A DNA stretch of 64,000 nt from Bathynomus jamesi (GCA_023014485.1 JAJOZX010000193.1:1739001-1803000), one strand, 5' to 3'; positions 32,905 to 44,776 are shown, counted from the stretch's first letter. Program-made: numbers and translations. Notes: generated by a model from the letters alone, not told the origin.

Positions 32905-33430
32905 CAAAAGATCGGCGCTACGCGCCGATTTTGCTAGATCTGCGGTGCTTGGACCTTCGACCCAAACCGAATTGTGGACCTACGGCGTATTTTATTTTGA
33001 ACATCAATAGCCCTTTATCTGGATATCGTTCCCATTCCTCTCACCTTGGGCCTCAGTAATTGGGGTGCCTGTGGCCCTCCAATTACTGGCGAACCAATTA
33101 TTCGGTCAATAAAACTACAGAAAAGAACGCAGCCATGAAAATCTAAAACTTCACAAATCTTGATACGATGAACTCGGATGTGAAGCTCAAGATTTTCACG
33201 ACTGCGTTCTTTTCTATAGTTTTATTGACCAAATAATTGAACCGACAGTAATTGAGGGGTCGCAGGCCCCTAATTACTGGGGGTTAATTATTTGGTCAAT
33301 AAAACTATAGTCATGAAAATCTTAAGCTTCACAAATATTGACACAATGTGAAGCTCAAGATTTTCATTGCTGCGTTCTTTTCTATAGTTTTATCGCGGTG
33401 CTGGGGGCCCTCGGGCCCAGTAATTGGTGG
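32905..33430. repeat. Repeat cluster with inverted AATTACTGG/AGAAAAGAAC units
   Basis: Contains a small hairpin (AATCGGCGCGTAGCGCCGAT type, 32912-32932) and at least four direct or inverted copies of a unit with ACTATAGAAAAGAACGCAG and AAAATCTTGAGCTTCAC. A related unit lies at 1140-1190. Confidence 0.6.
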
Positions 33431-33560
33431 TGATGGGGGGGGGGCTGGTCACACATATATTTTCGTTCATTATTCATCACCCCCATCCAACATACGAAGT
33501 TTGGTCGAAATCGGTTCAGAAACGTAAAAGTTATTTCTGCGGACAGACAGGCAGACACAT
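33430..33560 (+). repeat. Dispersed repeat ending in (CAGACAGG)n
   Basis: CGAAGTTTGGTCGAAATCGGTTCAGAAACGT followed by GCGGACAGACAGGCAGACA is a commonly dispersed non-coding animal repeat tail. Confidence 0.5.
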
Positions 33561-33589
33561 TTTTGCTAAATTATAATAGTAATGATGCC

Positions 33590-33840
33590 CGATTAGGTTA
33601 ATTAAATGGCCGGTTAGGTCAACTGAATGCCCGATTAGATTAATTGAATGTCTGGGTACGTTAATTGAATGCCCGGTTAGGTTAATTGTACACCCTTGAC
33701 GATTGGTTAGGTTAAGTCATGATATTTTCGTTAAAGCCAACGAAAATATCACGACTTAACCTAACCAATCGTCAAGGGCGTACATATGACCTAACCTGGC
33801 ATTCAATGAACCTAACCGGGTATTCAATAATTTTACCATA
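33590..33840. repeat. Palindrome with GGTTAGGTTAA motifs (family F2)
   Basis: Arms around 33738 pair over about 60 bp (TTGACGATTGGTTAGGTTAAG...GATATTTTCGTT and complement), with looser pairing of GCCCGGTTAGGTTAATTGAATG units outside. Related copies lie at 44840-44995 and 51415-51500. Confidence 0.8.
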
Positions 33841-33984
33841 GGTTTCGTAATGATCTTGATGACGTCATTTTACAATTAATTATTTAATTTATTAACACCC
33901 ACGTGCACAACCTCGGGACCTAATCAATATGTGTGTGAAGTTTCATGTTTGTAAGTGCTTCCATTTTGGAGTTATGGCTGATGG

Positions 33985-34043
33985 CTGGAACACACACACA
34001 CACACACACACACACGTCTTTTTATTATTATTATTATTATAGA
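33985..34043. repeat. (CA)n and (TTA)n microsatellites
   Basis: A CA tract at 33989-34014 is followed by a TTA tract at 34021-34041. The sequence before it (AAGTTTCATG...CATTTTGGAGTTATGGCTGATGG) is a dispersed repeat tail. Confidence 0.9.
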
Positions 34044-34279
34044 TAAACAATAGCCTGGTACAAATTTATAACCGAAAATTATGATTAAAAATGAAAAATT
34101 AAAAAAATGCGTGTACAGGCATGGGAAGAACTGTACCCCTAAAAGGGGGAAAGGAATTATGTTCGGGAATTTTTTTTTAGCATGGGCACTGGCACAATAA
34201 AAAGACGCATCGAATGGTGAAAACCGCATTGTTCTACACCAATTGTAGCGACCTGTAGGTGGTGCGCAAAAAAACTGTT

Positions 34280-34309
34280 ACATATATATATATATATATA
34301 TATAATATA

Positions 34310-34346
<37 letters not shown>
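34280..34346. repeat. (TA)n microsatellite
   Basis: TA tract with two AATAT slips. Confidence 0.95.
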
Positions 34347-34347
<1 letters not shown>

Positions 34348-34539
34348 CTTCATTTCTGAAATAGTATATTAGATTCAATCTACAGTATATACTGAGACGA
34401 ATCTCTTGCGCAATAACACTTTTATCATACTTTAATACCATTGTTCCTCCTCATGATCAAATACTTAATACATTTTTTTAGAAGGATTTACTTTGTCCTT
34501 TGTTTTCAACAAGATTTAATTAATTTTATGCTTATTACT

Positions 34540-34660
34540 AATTGTCTGTAGATGAGAAACGGAAAAAGATCAGTTAAGGAGGAGAGTGATGGGGGGAAAC
34601 AGGGTTCAGACACTTCCTGTCTTCTGTTGGAATGACGCCTACAAACTCGTCCTTATATAC
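34540..34660 (+). repeat. Block P of the inverted duplication
   Basis: Reverse complement of 13080-13190, including GACACTTCCTGTCTTCTGTTG. A deleted mariner starts at its end. Confidence 0.75.
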
Positions 34661-35418
34661 TAGGGGCACTCAATATATTTTGCCCCACCCCATACGAGAC
34701 AGAAGGGGATGACTTCTTTTCACGAACTGTGACTGGGGATGAGACTTGGGTACACCACTTTCAACCTGAAACAAAACGCCAATCCATGAGTGGCATCGCG
34801 CAGACTCCCCACGCAAGAAAAAGTTCAAAATGGCTCTCTCTGCGGGAAAGGTTATGGCCACCATCTTCTGGGACATGAAAGGGGTGATTCTGGTGGACAT
34901 TATGAAGAAAGGACAAACAATCAACTCAGAGGCATATATTGCTACCCTACAGACTACAGAGACGTATAAAGCGAGTTCGACCGGAGAAAAACTGGAAGAC
35001 GTCCTTCTTTTGCACGATAACGCAAAACCACACAACAGTTTGCAAACAAGAGAAGCCATCACAAAAATGGGCTTGACTGTTATCCCATCCTCCATACAGC
35101 CCGGATCTGGCACCTTCAGACTTCCATTTGTTTGGGCCAATGAAGGATGCTATTCGTGGAAGAAAGTTTCAGAGTGACGATGAGGTTGTTGAGGAGTAAG
35201 AGGTGGCTCCAGCGGAACCCAGCGGACTTTTACCAGCAAAGAATAAAGGCCCTTGTTTCGAGGTGGAGGAAAGCCGTAGAAAAGGATGGAGACAATGTGG
35301 AAAAATAAAAACTTGTAAAAAAGGTATGTAACTACTTGTGGACAAAATTTCTGGAACTTACAAGGAAACTTGGAAAGGAAAAAAAAGAGGTGGGGCAAAA
35401 TATATTGGGTGGCCCTCG
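34661..35418 (+). mobile_element. mariner element, internal deletion, near-complete termini
   Basis: The left end GGGGCACTCAATATATTTTG and the right end, reverse-complemented, GGGCCACCCAATATATTTTG form an inverted repeat of about 28 bp. It is 758 bp long against about 1.3 kb for a full mariner. The left terminal repeat runs directly into the catalytic domain, so the whole DNA-binding half of the gene was lost. Confidence 0.85.
34700..35312 (+). pseudogene. mariner transposase, catalytic half
   Basis: T-V-T-G-D-E-T-W-V (first D, about 34728), L-L-H-D-N-A-K-P-H (second D, about 35018) and S-P-D-L-A-P-S-D-F-H-L-F (third D, about 35105) are all readable, with the spacing of the mariner D-D-34-D type. 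They lie in at least three different frames. The helix-turn-helix region is missing. Thus all three acidic residues survive in a non-translatable copy. The sequence G-M-K-D-A-I-R-G-R-K-F-Q follows near 35135. Confidence 0.85.
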
Positions 35419-35436
35419 TGTGTGTGTGTGTGTGTA

Positions 35437-36390
35437 CATATTAACCACTCCGTCTATGGCCTTAGTCGGTTCGAAGTTGACGGGGGTTCTGGTTAGGTGG
35501 CAGCAACGGATTTGTTACTCTGGAGTAGCTGGTACCGTATAGGGAATCACAGTAGTTTTCTTCTACACTACTCCCGATTTCTTCTTGTAGTGGATCGGGA
35601 AATTATTTTCCTCTATTTTAATGACTTAGTTCTCTGAAGAGAGCAAGGCTCGAAGAAGATAGAGACTTTTTCTTACGGTAATTTATTGCTAAAATGTACA
35701 GTAATGCTCAGCCTCTAAGTTAGATCAGTCTAATCAGAATAAACATGGGAGAAATTTTGTGGGTTTATATATCCAAATATTTGTTAACATCATTATTATT
35801 TAATGTTGACTTGTTTCGTTTCTATTCTCTAAGGCTGCATTATTTTTACACAATATTTGAAGATAAGGTAAATTTTTTTTAGCTGTGGCAACGTCTAAAC
35901 AGATAAACAAGATATTTGAAGATGAAGTCATATTTTTATCTTAAACCGCATATTGACAGATCTGATGTTATCATGATCTGCCGAGTTAACTAAAAATGGA
36001 AATTGAACTATGCATTTTTACACTAAAACATGCATATGAGCAAAAGTTAAAGGCTTATGATTCACAATTAAACGTTTAGGCAAGACATGACCATCTTTTA
36101 TAACAGAGAGAGAACGTATACAAAAAATGAACATTGCAAAATTTAATCAAGTTTCATTATTAAACTAAATCTAAAAAAAATATGATTAAGTAATTTAAAA
36201 AATAACAACAATTATTTGGAAAAAATAGAAAGCAAATCAAAAATTTTACCCAAACTCGCGTTAGGCGATTTTGGTCCTTATGTAAAAATGAATATATGAA
36301 CGTACATACATATGAATATAAGTATTATATGAATGAATATAAGAATATATGAACATAGGAATTATTCATTGTTCATTTTGAGATATATAA
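35437..36390 (-). mobile_element. Solo LTR, inverted relative to 38495-40047
   Basis: Matches the reverse complement of the LTR at 38495-40047 over its length, including GGTAGCTGGTACCGTATAGGGAAT and the GTTAACTCGGCAGATCATGATAAC type block. It lacks the 519-bp hAT MITE present in the other copy and has no primer-binding site or coding region next to it. Confidence 0.65.
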
Positions 36391-36394
36391 TACG

Positions 36395-37718
36395 ACTTTA
36401 GACATGACTTGTGTCAAAAATTTTGTGAAAATGTATAGTTATTAAATACAGTACCTCAGTAAAAAGTGCATGGTTGATTATGTACATATATTATGTTTGT
36501 AAAAACGTTTCCTTACTGCAGTTTGTACAGAAACTGACAACAAAAATAGTCACAATGGTCGATTGGAAAGATAACTTGTACGTTTCTCTGTTCTTCCCTC
36601 TGATGCTAATGTGTATATTGTTGGAATAACTGCTTCGAGACAAGAGTTGATTATTGTATAATATGAATAAACTCTCTGTTGCTTATTCGTGTGCTATGTA
36701 GGGAACCAAAATGGTGCAGTGCCAGTTTTATGTTTACTACGCATAACTTATTTACCTACCAGCGAAATGTTAATCCGGAAGAATATATACATATAATTTC
36801 ATTAATAGGGTCAGAAAGAGCTCTAATGTGTTATTGTGCAATGTCCTGTCTTCAGATACTGTGTACCTCTCACCTATGTGGCAGTCTTGGTTCAGACAGC
36901 TGCTGGTTTACAATACCTTATTTTGTAATGTAGCAAAGATTATATATGCATATTAAGTTGTGTTACAATAAGATTGTATTTGTATGTTGGGGTAAATGGC
37001 TATGCTGGCCTTATTTTTGTACTTGTATGTTAGGTTAAGTGACTATGGATTGTGAATGATCCGCAGCAAAGATGATTTGTTTGTTCTATAATTAATAATT
37101 TAAAATATAGTTTCCACAAAATCATATATGAACTCAGCTTCCCATAATTCATCAGCATTTTTATTAAACTCTTTTATTTTCATAATTTCTCTGATTTTTT
37201 TCGTTAAGCTACAATTATTTTCTCCTGCGTATACAAATGACTTTTTCAGTTAATGATGTCTCGTGTAATAACAATATACATAAAATTGCCAGATAATTAA
37301 TCAAACAGTATGCTAAGTTAAGTGGGTATGTTGGCCTTATTTTTGTATTAAGTTCAGTGTATAATACGTAAGATTGTGCTTGTATGTTAGGTTAAGTGGC
37401 TATGGATTGTGAATAATCTGCAATAAAGATGTTTTGTTTTTGTTGTTTTTGTATAGCTAATACGAGGTTAAATAAATTAATCTTTGCCGGTGATGCAAAA
37501 TGTAGTGTTTAAGTTGTAGCTTTTGTCAAAATATTTTACAGTTGGGTGTTGATAAATCAAAGATAATCATGAGTATGAGCTGGGGAGAGAGGCTCTGTTT
37601 AGAACGCATGTCATAGAAATATCCAAGTATCGCCCATAAAACTCGGTAGCCATTTTCTTTTAATTGCATATATTAAGAAAGTTTTTTTGGGCACAAACCT
37701 ACTTATCTGGTTATTGTG

Positions 37719-37805
<87 letters not shown>

Positions 37806-38490
37806 TTGTGCGTGTGTGTGTGCATTATATATTGTTAACGGTATGTTATTGTTGATAATCCTAATAGGACCGTAGGATTTGAAATAGAAGCAAAAAACAA
37901 CATAATACTCGCATGATCGCTATTTTCTTCATGATGGAGTTCATAGCCTTAGCTCTCTGACTGAGTAAAAAGAATTACTATCGAAATAAAATAAAAAACA
38001 TGTAACAACAAGTAATCGGAAACAACAAATTACACACAAGAGAATTATGCCTACGTTAAAAGATTGAGTTGCCAACTTTTTTGAAGGAAATCAAATGTTT
38101 AATTTAAATAATCTTGTACATATATAATAATAATAATAATAATTATAATAATAATAATAATAATGTTTAAGTGGATGTTTAGAGACGGATTTGATGATTC
38201 AGTATTTGAATCTATCCGAATATGCATGGCTAGGCTGAGTTATTGCAAATGTATTTTCATGGTTTTAAAGTTACATTACACAACTTGACGTAACTAGTGA
38301 TATAAATGAATGAATTAGTGCTGGCATTTCTTTAAATTTATCTTACAGATACGTAGCTTAGAACAGCAGTTATAGGTTAAGTGGATGAACTATATGACAA
38401 TGAGAGAAGACATTGATATTTGAATTTATGAAATATAAATTGCATGTATTCGCGTGTTCATCCTCGTCTTTTTTAAAAGGGCTGATATAC
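36395..38490 (+). repeat. Block M of the inverted duplication
   Basis: Partner of 10872-13010 (inverted). Non-coding. Contains two spaced copies of a GGCTATGGATTGTGAAT...CAGCAAAGATG unit (37045 and 37400), a (TA)n tract at 37721-37797 followed by a TGTG-rich tract, and a (TAA)n tract at 38125-38163. It is framed on both sides by LTR sequence in opposite orientation. Confidence 0.75.
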
Positions 38491-38494
38491 AGTA

Positions 38495-40047
38495 TGTATA
38501 TTTAAAAATGAACAATGAATAATTCCTACATTTGTATAATTCTTATATTCATTCATATAATTCTTGTGTTCATTCGTATACTCGTATATGTATATAATCC
38601 TTATATTATGTATATTTATATTCATATATTCATTTTGACATATAAGGTCCAAAATCGCATAACACTGACACGAGTTTGGATAAATTTTTTATTTCCTTTC
38701 TATTTATAAATTGGTGAATTATTTCTTTTTAAACTACTTAATCATTTTTTTAGATTTAGCTAAATAATGTAATCTTGTTCATTCCCTATATACATTCTCT
38801 CTTCATTGTAAAAGATGAAGTTATGTCCTGCTTAACGTTTAATTTTGAATCTAAGCATTTAATTTTTGCTCATGTGTATGTTGGTTTGTAATTCGTGAAG
38901 GGAAGGCATATTTCAATTTCCATTTTTAGTTAACTCGGCAGATCATGATAACATCAGACCTGTCAATATGCGGTTTAAAATAAAAATATGGCTTCCTCTT
39001 GCTTAGCAGTCTAGACCTTACTACATCTAAAATATTTTTGTCTTTAAATATTTTGCAAAGTAAATCAGCCCACTGAGCATAAAAAAGAAAAAGATCAGCA
39101 TTAAATAATGATGTCAGTAAAAATTTCAGTATATAAACCCATAAAATTTCTCCAATGTTCATTCTGATTTGGCTGATCTAACTTAGAGGCTGATCATTGT
39201 AACATTTTAGCAGTAAAACTACAGTAAGAAAAAAATCTTTGTCTTCTTCGAGCCTTGCTCTCTTCACAGAACTTAGTCTTAAATAGAGAAAAATAATTTC
39301 CCAATACGTTACAAGAAGAATCGGGGAACCTTCAGAGAATTTAGTAAGCTCCAGAATCCTCCGATCTACTACAAGAAGAAATCGAATAGTAGTATAGAAG
39401 AAACTACTGCGATTCCCTATACGGTACCAGCTACTCCAGAGTAACAAATCCGTTGCTGCCACCCAAGGCCGGCCTTAGCAATTGCGGGGCCCAATTTGGA
39501 CCATTTTGGTGGGGCATCCTGGACTTAAGATTATTTCAAATTAGGTGTCAGGAATATATGCTATTACGTTGTATTAAAAATAAAACAATATCTATATTTA
39601 TTAGCTTATATTTTGACATAAAACTGTTAAAACAAAACTATACTTATAAAGAAATCTTTCTTGCTTTCTGTTCTGCAAAACTCTTTCAAAATTTTGTTGA
39701 AGTTTAAGTTTTTTGCTTCATCACATTCATCACATGAGCTTGACATCTGTTAGCGCAATTTCCAAATCTGCAGCATGTTTTTGTAATTCCTCCTTTGGAA
39801 TTTGTTGAAATTTACTCAAAAAGCCAAATAAATCAATATGTTTTTTCAACTGCTTAAACCGTGGCTCCAGAGACTGCATTCCTTATTTTTCAAAGCTGGA
39901 GGTGGCAACCCTAGTGTGGGGCCCATGTGAGCGCGGGGCCAAATTTGGTCAAATAGGTTCAACTGGCCTAAGGCCAGCCCTGCTGCCACCTAACTAGCAC
40001 CCCCGTCAACTTCGAACCGACCAAGGCCATAGACGGAGCGGTTAACA
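38495..40047 (+). mobile_element. Probable 5' LTR of a Ty3/gypsy-like retrotransposon
   Basis: Starts TGTATATTTAAAA and ends GGTTAACA (TG...CA). Two bases later comes TGGCGACCTCTGC (40050-40062), which has the form of a tRNA primer-binding site (TGG complementary to CCA). Without the nested hAT MITE the LTR is about 1.03 kb. The downstream sequence goes directly into the pol end, so gag, protease, RT and RNase H are missing. Confidence 0.6.
39464..39982. mobile_element. hAT MITE derived from a ZMYM-type transposon
   Basis: The termini are CAAGGCCGGCCTTAG and, reverse-complemented, CAGGGCTGGCCTTAG. A perfect 8-bp duplication CTGCCACC lies at 39456-39463 and 39983-39990. On the minus strand the interior reads L-E-P-R-F-K-Q-L-K-K-H and I-D-L-F-G-F-L-S-K-F, a segment of the ZMYM/DUF4371 hAT transposase, so this is a deletion derivative. 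The solo LTR at 35.4 kb lacks it and serves as an empty site. Confidence 0.9.
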
Positions 40048-40049
40048 AC

Positions 40050-40062
40050 TGGCGACCTCTGC
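40050..40062 (+). other. Putative primer-binding site
   Basis: TGGCGACCTCTGC follows the LTR end by two bases. The TGG start pairs with a tRNA CCA tail. I cannot name the tRNA from memory with confidence. Confidence 0.45.
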
Positions 40063-40647
40063 AACCAGGAAAACTTCGTTATTCCAGACAGATTGTCGAG
40101 ACTCAAGCCCGACACCCAAGTGAATAATATAAAAACTCTTCCTGTGTTCGACTACGAATGTCTGCAATACTCCCAACAGGACCAACACACCCGGAAACTT
40201 CGGGCTCGCCTGGAACAAAAGGAACCATCGAAGGTAAAAGAACAGTACAACTTAAAAGCTGGGCTCGTACATTTTAGGAACGAAGATGGAAACGACCTCG
40301 TGGAAATACCAAAGGATCTCGTAGATATAGCCATCGGACTTTGTCACGACTCACCTTTGTCTGGCCACATGGGCCGGATCGCACCATCAAGAGTCTTTTG
40401 GAGCGATACCATATTCCCGAAATGAACAAAAAGGTACATGAATATATCGCTGAATGCCCGTCTTGTTTAAAACATAAAGGCAACGTACCGTCCACAGCTC
40501 CCATGCATAAATATCCAGTATGCGAACGGCCCTGGCAAAGAACTTGAATGGACATACTTGGACCATTCCCCAAAACATCAAAGGGAAACCAGTCATCATT
40601 GTGTTTACGAACCACTTCTCACATTCCAGCGAAGTAGTTGCCATTAG

Positions 40648-41406
40648 GGGTTAAAACCGGTATTGAAGAAGTACAAATAATACCGATACCGATATTATAG
40701 GTTTTCGGTATTGACAAAAATTGCTATTGTAAAATTTAGGCAATTTAGTCCTCCGATAAGACTGAAGTGGAAGCAGATTCATTACTGAGTGAATACATGC
40801 AAGAAATGGACAAACTAGGAAAAGTGCCATCTAAAAAAAATTCCATTGATTTTGATGTTACTAATGAATTTAAAAGCTTGGAAGTTACTTTACAGAGAAG
40901 TGAGAATTTAGAGAAGCTGTACAAGGCACTGCTTTCAATTAAACCTACAAGTGCAGAATCAGAAAGAGCCTTTCTGCTGCAGGCCTATTTCTGACGAAAC
41001 TGAGATCAAGTCTATCTGAACAATCCCTAGATGCTCTTTGTTTCCTCAAATCATACTTTCAAAATCAAAATAAGAAATAAATATTTAGATACTAATAATT
41101 TCTATCTACCCCAGTAGTTGTATAATAATATGCTAAAAAAAAATTCAAATAATATTTTTATTACAATTTAGTAATTTACTGTATAAACTTTTTCGAATAG
41201 AATGGCATCTATTTGGAGTTGGGTCATTAATTTATAGTAAATATGGTGAGTACTGCAAGTCCCTCAGACTTGTGGGAGGGTTGGTAGGGTGGCACCATAA
41301 TAAATCAAAATAAATTATTTTTTTCATAATACCGGTATCAATACCGGGATTAGCATAATTGCCTCCAAATACCGGTATTGAAAATTTTCGGTATTATGCA
41401 AGCACT
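40648..41406 (+). mobile_element. hAT deletion derivative inserted in the integrase region
   Basis: Both ends carry inverted ACCGGTATTGA and ATAATACCGA motifs (40655-40700 and 41325-41395). The interior encodes L-L-S-I-K-P-T-S-A-E-S-E-R-A-F near 40937, then L-S-E-Q-S-L-D-A-L-C-F-L-K-S-Y-F near 41015. That is the hATC domain of a hAT transposase with a short frameshift after A-F. I could not fix the 8-bp duplication, so the boundaries are approximate. Confidence 0.7.
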
Positions 41407-41899
41407 AGAACTTGCCATTCCAACCAGACCTCGAAAACTGTGGCAAGAGCCCTAGTGGAACGCGTCATCCAAAACCATACTACTCCTTCCATCCTAATTT
41501 CGGATAACGCCCTTAGTTTCACTTCCAAACTGTTCGAGTCACTCTGTAACATGTGTAAAATTAAAAACACACATTGTGGCATACCATCCGCAGGCAAACG
41601 GCTTAGTGGAAACGCACAATCGGAAGATCTTAGAAGCCCTTCGCCACGTTGTCGATGTATCCTCCCGTACATGGGATGATTCCCTCCCCATGGTGCAAAC
41701 AGCCATCAACAACGGCTATAACGTGTCCATCGGACACACCCCTCATTTCGTCCTATATCACTACGACAAACGGCTACCTTTTGATTTGCCTGACCAAATC
41801 GACCCGGCAGTTCTAACACCTTCCGAGATGGCAGAAGCAAATCAGCAAGTAGTTGAACGATCTTTCAAAATTTTTGACATAATCCGCTATGCCCTAAAC

Positions 41900-42753
41900 C
41901 AGGGGTGGGGAAACTTTTCAGTACCAAGGGCGAAAATCGATAACATAAACACCTCCGCGGGCGTCTGGCAAATCTTAAGCTTATATACAGCGTGTCCCAA
42001 AGAAATGTATACCCACTTTGTTCGATAATACCAGCTATGAGGATAATAAATATATTACTTTTTATATGTTTTTTAATAAAGAATTTTCTCCTGAATCTAA
42101 ATATGTAAATATGTTTATTAAAAATTGAAGAACAAAAAAGTTACAGATGTTTAAATTATAATTATTATTTTCGAGACTTCATGCGCGATATTTTCTAATA
42201 TTTTAACCGACTGTTTTGAGATACTTATGTTTAGTGTTGATATTGAAGCATAAATGTTGTAATTATTAGTTAATTCAAAAAATTTACAAATTCCATGGTT
42301 AAATGACACTTTATCTAAGATGTTCGACGTCTTCCAGAACGTTGTTTTTGTAAGTGTTGCACAGTGCCGTCGGTTTCAAACTTATCTCGTATACGTGCAA
42401 AAATATTAGAAAATATCGCACATGAAGTCTCGAAAATAATAATAATAATTTAAACCCCTCTAACGTTTTTGTTTTTCAATTTTTAATAAAAATAATTACA
42501 TATTTAGATTCAGGAGAAAATTCTTTATTAAAAAACATATAAAAAGTAATATATTTATTATCCTCATAGCTGGTATTATCGAACAAAGTTGGTATACATT
42601 TCTTTGGGACACGCTGTATAGTATAAGATGATTTTAAAAAGCTATTTGCTGGGCTGTAAATAAATAATTTTTAGTAAATAATAAATACCTAAGCGGGCGA
42701 ATTGAAATTAGCTCGTGGGCGAAATTTCGCCCGCGGGCGAGGGTTTCCCCACG
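41900..42753. mobile_element. hAT-like MITE in the pol region, carrying another MITE
   Basis: The left end CAGGGGTGGGGAAAC pairs with GTTTCCCCAC at the right. GGGCGAAAA and TTTCGCCC motifs lie just inside. The final bases of the right terminus (expected CCTG) are missing, and no clear duplication is seen. The pol frame continues after it. Confidence 0.65.
41988..42616. mobile_element. Tc1/mariner-type MITE with long arms
   Basis: Inverted ends begin CAGCGTGTCCCAAAGAAATG. Pairing continues for well over 100 bp (TTATTATCCTCATAGCTGG and complement), with a second inverted pair, ATTATTTTCGAGACTTCATG, further in (about 42165 and 42420). TA flanks are present. It is the third level of nesting here. 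Confidence 0.85.
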
Positions 42754-43180
42754 AAACAAACAGATTGAGCGAGAGCAACATTGGCGTCATCCCCGTCAAC
42801 GGACTATAATTGTCGGTATGCGAGGTTACATGAAGAGCGTGAAACCGCCAAGTGCTCATCGCAAATTATACCCAAAATGGGATGGCCCATATAGGATTAT
42901 GAAAAACCTCGGAAAGAACCGTTACGAAATCCTCGACCTCCGAGACCATTCCAAACTAAAGATCATTCACGCTGATAATTTAAAGACAGCTACTGAACAC
43001 CACCTTCCCAAAACACATCTGCCAGGCGTTCGAGCCGCCTACCCTTCAAAAGATCAAGGTGTTGACAAATCCAGCAGGGACCACAAAACCGAAGTGGTCA
43101 CCGCAGAAACCACTACCCGTGACGAAGATTGGTACCTCGTAATACCACCAGTACTCGAGCCAATCTCTGAACAAGAAGTG

Positions 43181-43569
43181 GATCTATTTCATAATACAAA
43201 TATTAGAACAAGACAAAATTTGTATATGAGTTTAATGTATTTATTTTAAATTTATTTTGTGTGGTATCGGTATTAATATATTAAGCCGAAACGATGAGTC
43301 TACACACAGTTGGCCAAAATTATTGTTAAGGCTTTCTGATGTATTTTTTGAGCTCTCACACGTCTTCGAATTAGATAGGTTGTCTATTATGGAATTTTAT
43401 TTTATGGTTTTTCTATTGAAACCAAAATAATCTTTCAGATTGCAAGGCTCATTTGTCAAGATCATGTGGCCATAAGACCACGGTCGGCGTTAAAGAAATC
43501 TTTGCTAATTGTCGGACACTACATTTCTTATATACATAATAAGTTATATACGTTGTTTTCATTTGCTAG

Positions 43570-43611
<42 letters not shown>

Positions 43612-43980
43612 CAGAAACCTGATGCTTTAAAAATGCATCTTCTGCACGAACGCTTCCAGAAAGCTAAAACTAATGGGGACCGCGAAACCGAACGCGCCGG
43701 AACGCTACATAAAATGAACCATGAATTTTTTCCTACTCGACATCTCGTCAGGGAATGTTTGTTTGTTTGTTTGCTTTTGTCTCATGAAAGACCATGAAAG
43801 AATCCCCAGGAGGATTTTTTTTGTTTTTTTTGTTTAAATATCTCTCATGAGAGACCATGAAACCTCATAAAGGACCCTAAGGAGGAGGGGGACCCCTCAT
43901 GAAGGATGGTGAAGAGGAAATTTTCAAATCGATCCAATTTCTGTCTCCCAAAATGCCATCATACTACTACAAACATATTA
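43181..43980 (+). repeat. Block N of the inverted duplication
   Basis: Reverse complement of parts of 8434-10200. Homology starts at GATCTATTTC, inside the apparent tail of the retrotransposon pol frame, so the last codons of that frame (after about 43180) probably belong to this block and not to the retrotransposon. Confidence 0.7.
43573..43610. repeat. (TA)n microsatellite
   Basis: A TA tract at a place equivalent to the larger compound TA array at 8980-9093. Confidence 0.95.
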
Positions 43981-44217
43981 AATTTACTCGTATTTCAGTT
44001 GAAATAACAAATAAAGCTTAAAAGAACCTTAACAAAATAAAATAAGTAAATAAAACACTTCTCATTTACATAAAAATCATTTTGGAACTTAAATTCAAAT
44101 TTTATCGCTTGTGATATGACATCTCTATTCACACTTTGCCTCGTGTCTTTTTAATTCGCGCTTCACGACCGATTGCAATTGACAGAATCTGGGAAAAACA
44201 CATCTCCATTCCACTTT

Positions 44218-44254
44218 TATATATATATATATATAATTATATATATATATATAT

Positions 44255-44291
<37 letters not shown>

Positions 44292-44292
44292 A
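44218..44292. repeat. (TA)n microsatellite
   Basis: TA tract with three slips. Confidence 0.95.
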
Positions 44293-44304
44293 GTGCCCTG
44301 CGAA

Positions 44305-44750
44305 GCTTCGAGATTCGATTTGATTTCGAATCGGGAGAAAGGATTCGATTTGATTCGTTAGCTTGGGCTCCGATTCGATATTTTCGAATCTTCATTAAGT
44401 CCGGTAAACATCAGTGATGATGTTTTGAAGAACACTTTCGTAAATAAACACTTTTCTTTTTACTTAGATTATAATTCAATCTATATACTGAGACCAATCT
44501 CTCGCGCAATAACACTTTTATCATACTTTAATACCATTGCTCCTCCTCATGATCAAATACTTAATACATTTTTTTTAGAAGGATTTACTTTGTCTTTTGT
44601 TCTCAACAAGATTTAATTAATTGTATGCTTATTACTAATTGTCTCTGTAGATACACTCTAATCTGTATGTGTAAAGTTGATTCGATTCGAATTGTTTTGG
44701 ATGATTTCATTCGAGATTCGATTCGAAAAAAAAATTGTGATTTACAGGGC
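44305..44750 (+). repeat. Dispersed repeat (GATTCGAATCGGGAG unit), copy 2
   Basis: The first part matches 32740-32900. The second part (44470-44640) matches 34370-34550 (AATCTCTCGCGCAATAACACTTTTATC). Non-coding. It shows that the two flanking pieces at 32.8 and 34.4 kb belong to one repeat. Confidence 0.7.
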
Positions 44751-44776
44751 CCTAATATTATATATATAGTATATTG

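Larger units (their letters stand above)
40093..43249 (+). pseudogene. LTR-retrotransposon pol 3' end: integrase and C-terminal domain (broken)
   Basis: Blocks in order: an H-D-S-P-L-S-G-H-M-G ... C-P-S-C-L-K zinc-binding (H2C2) domain at 40350-40485; W-x-R-T-stop-M-D-I-L-G-P-F with the first integrase Asp near 40550; S-D-N-A-L-S-F-T-S with the second Asp near 41506; H-P-Q-A-N-G-L-V-E-T-H with the catalytic Glu near 41610; and Y-P-K-W-D-G-P-Y-R-I...H-A-D-N-L-K, the usual C-terminal end, at 42878-42985. The integrase would insert cDNA into chromosomes. At least three frame changes, an in-frame TGA and two insertions (about 40648-41406 and 41900-42753) inactivate it. No 3' LTR is recognisable after 43249. 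Confidence 0.8.

Noticed and set aside
43181..43249. Last 22 codons of the pol-like frame as true retrotransposon C-terminus
   Set aside because: The same DNA occurs inverted near 10.2 kb without any retrotransposon, so these codons read through into block N.
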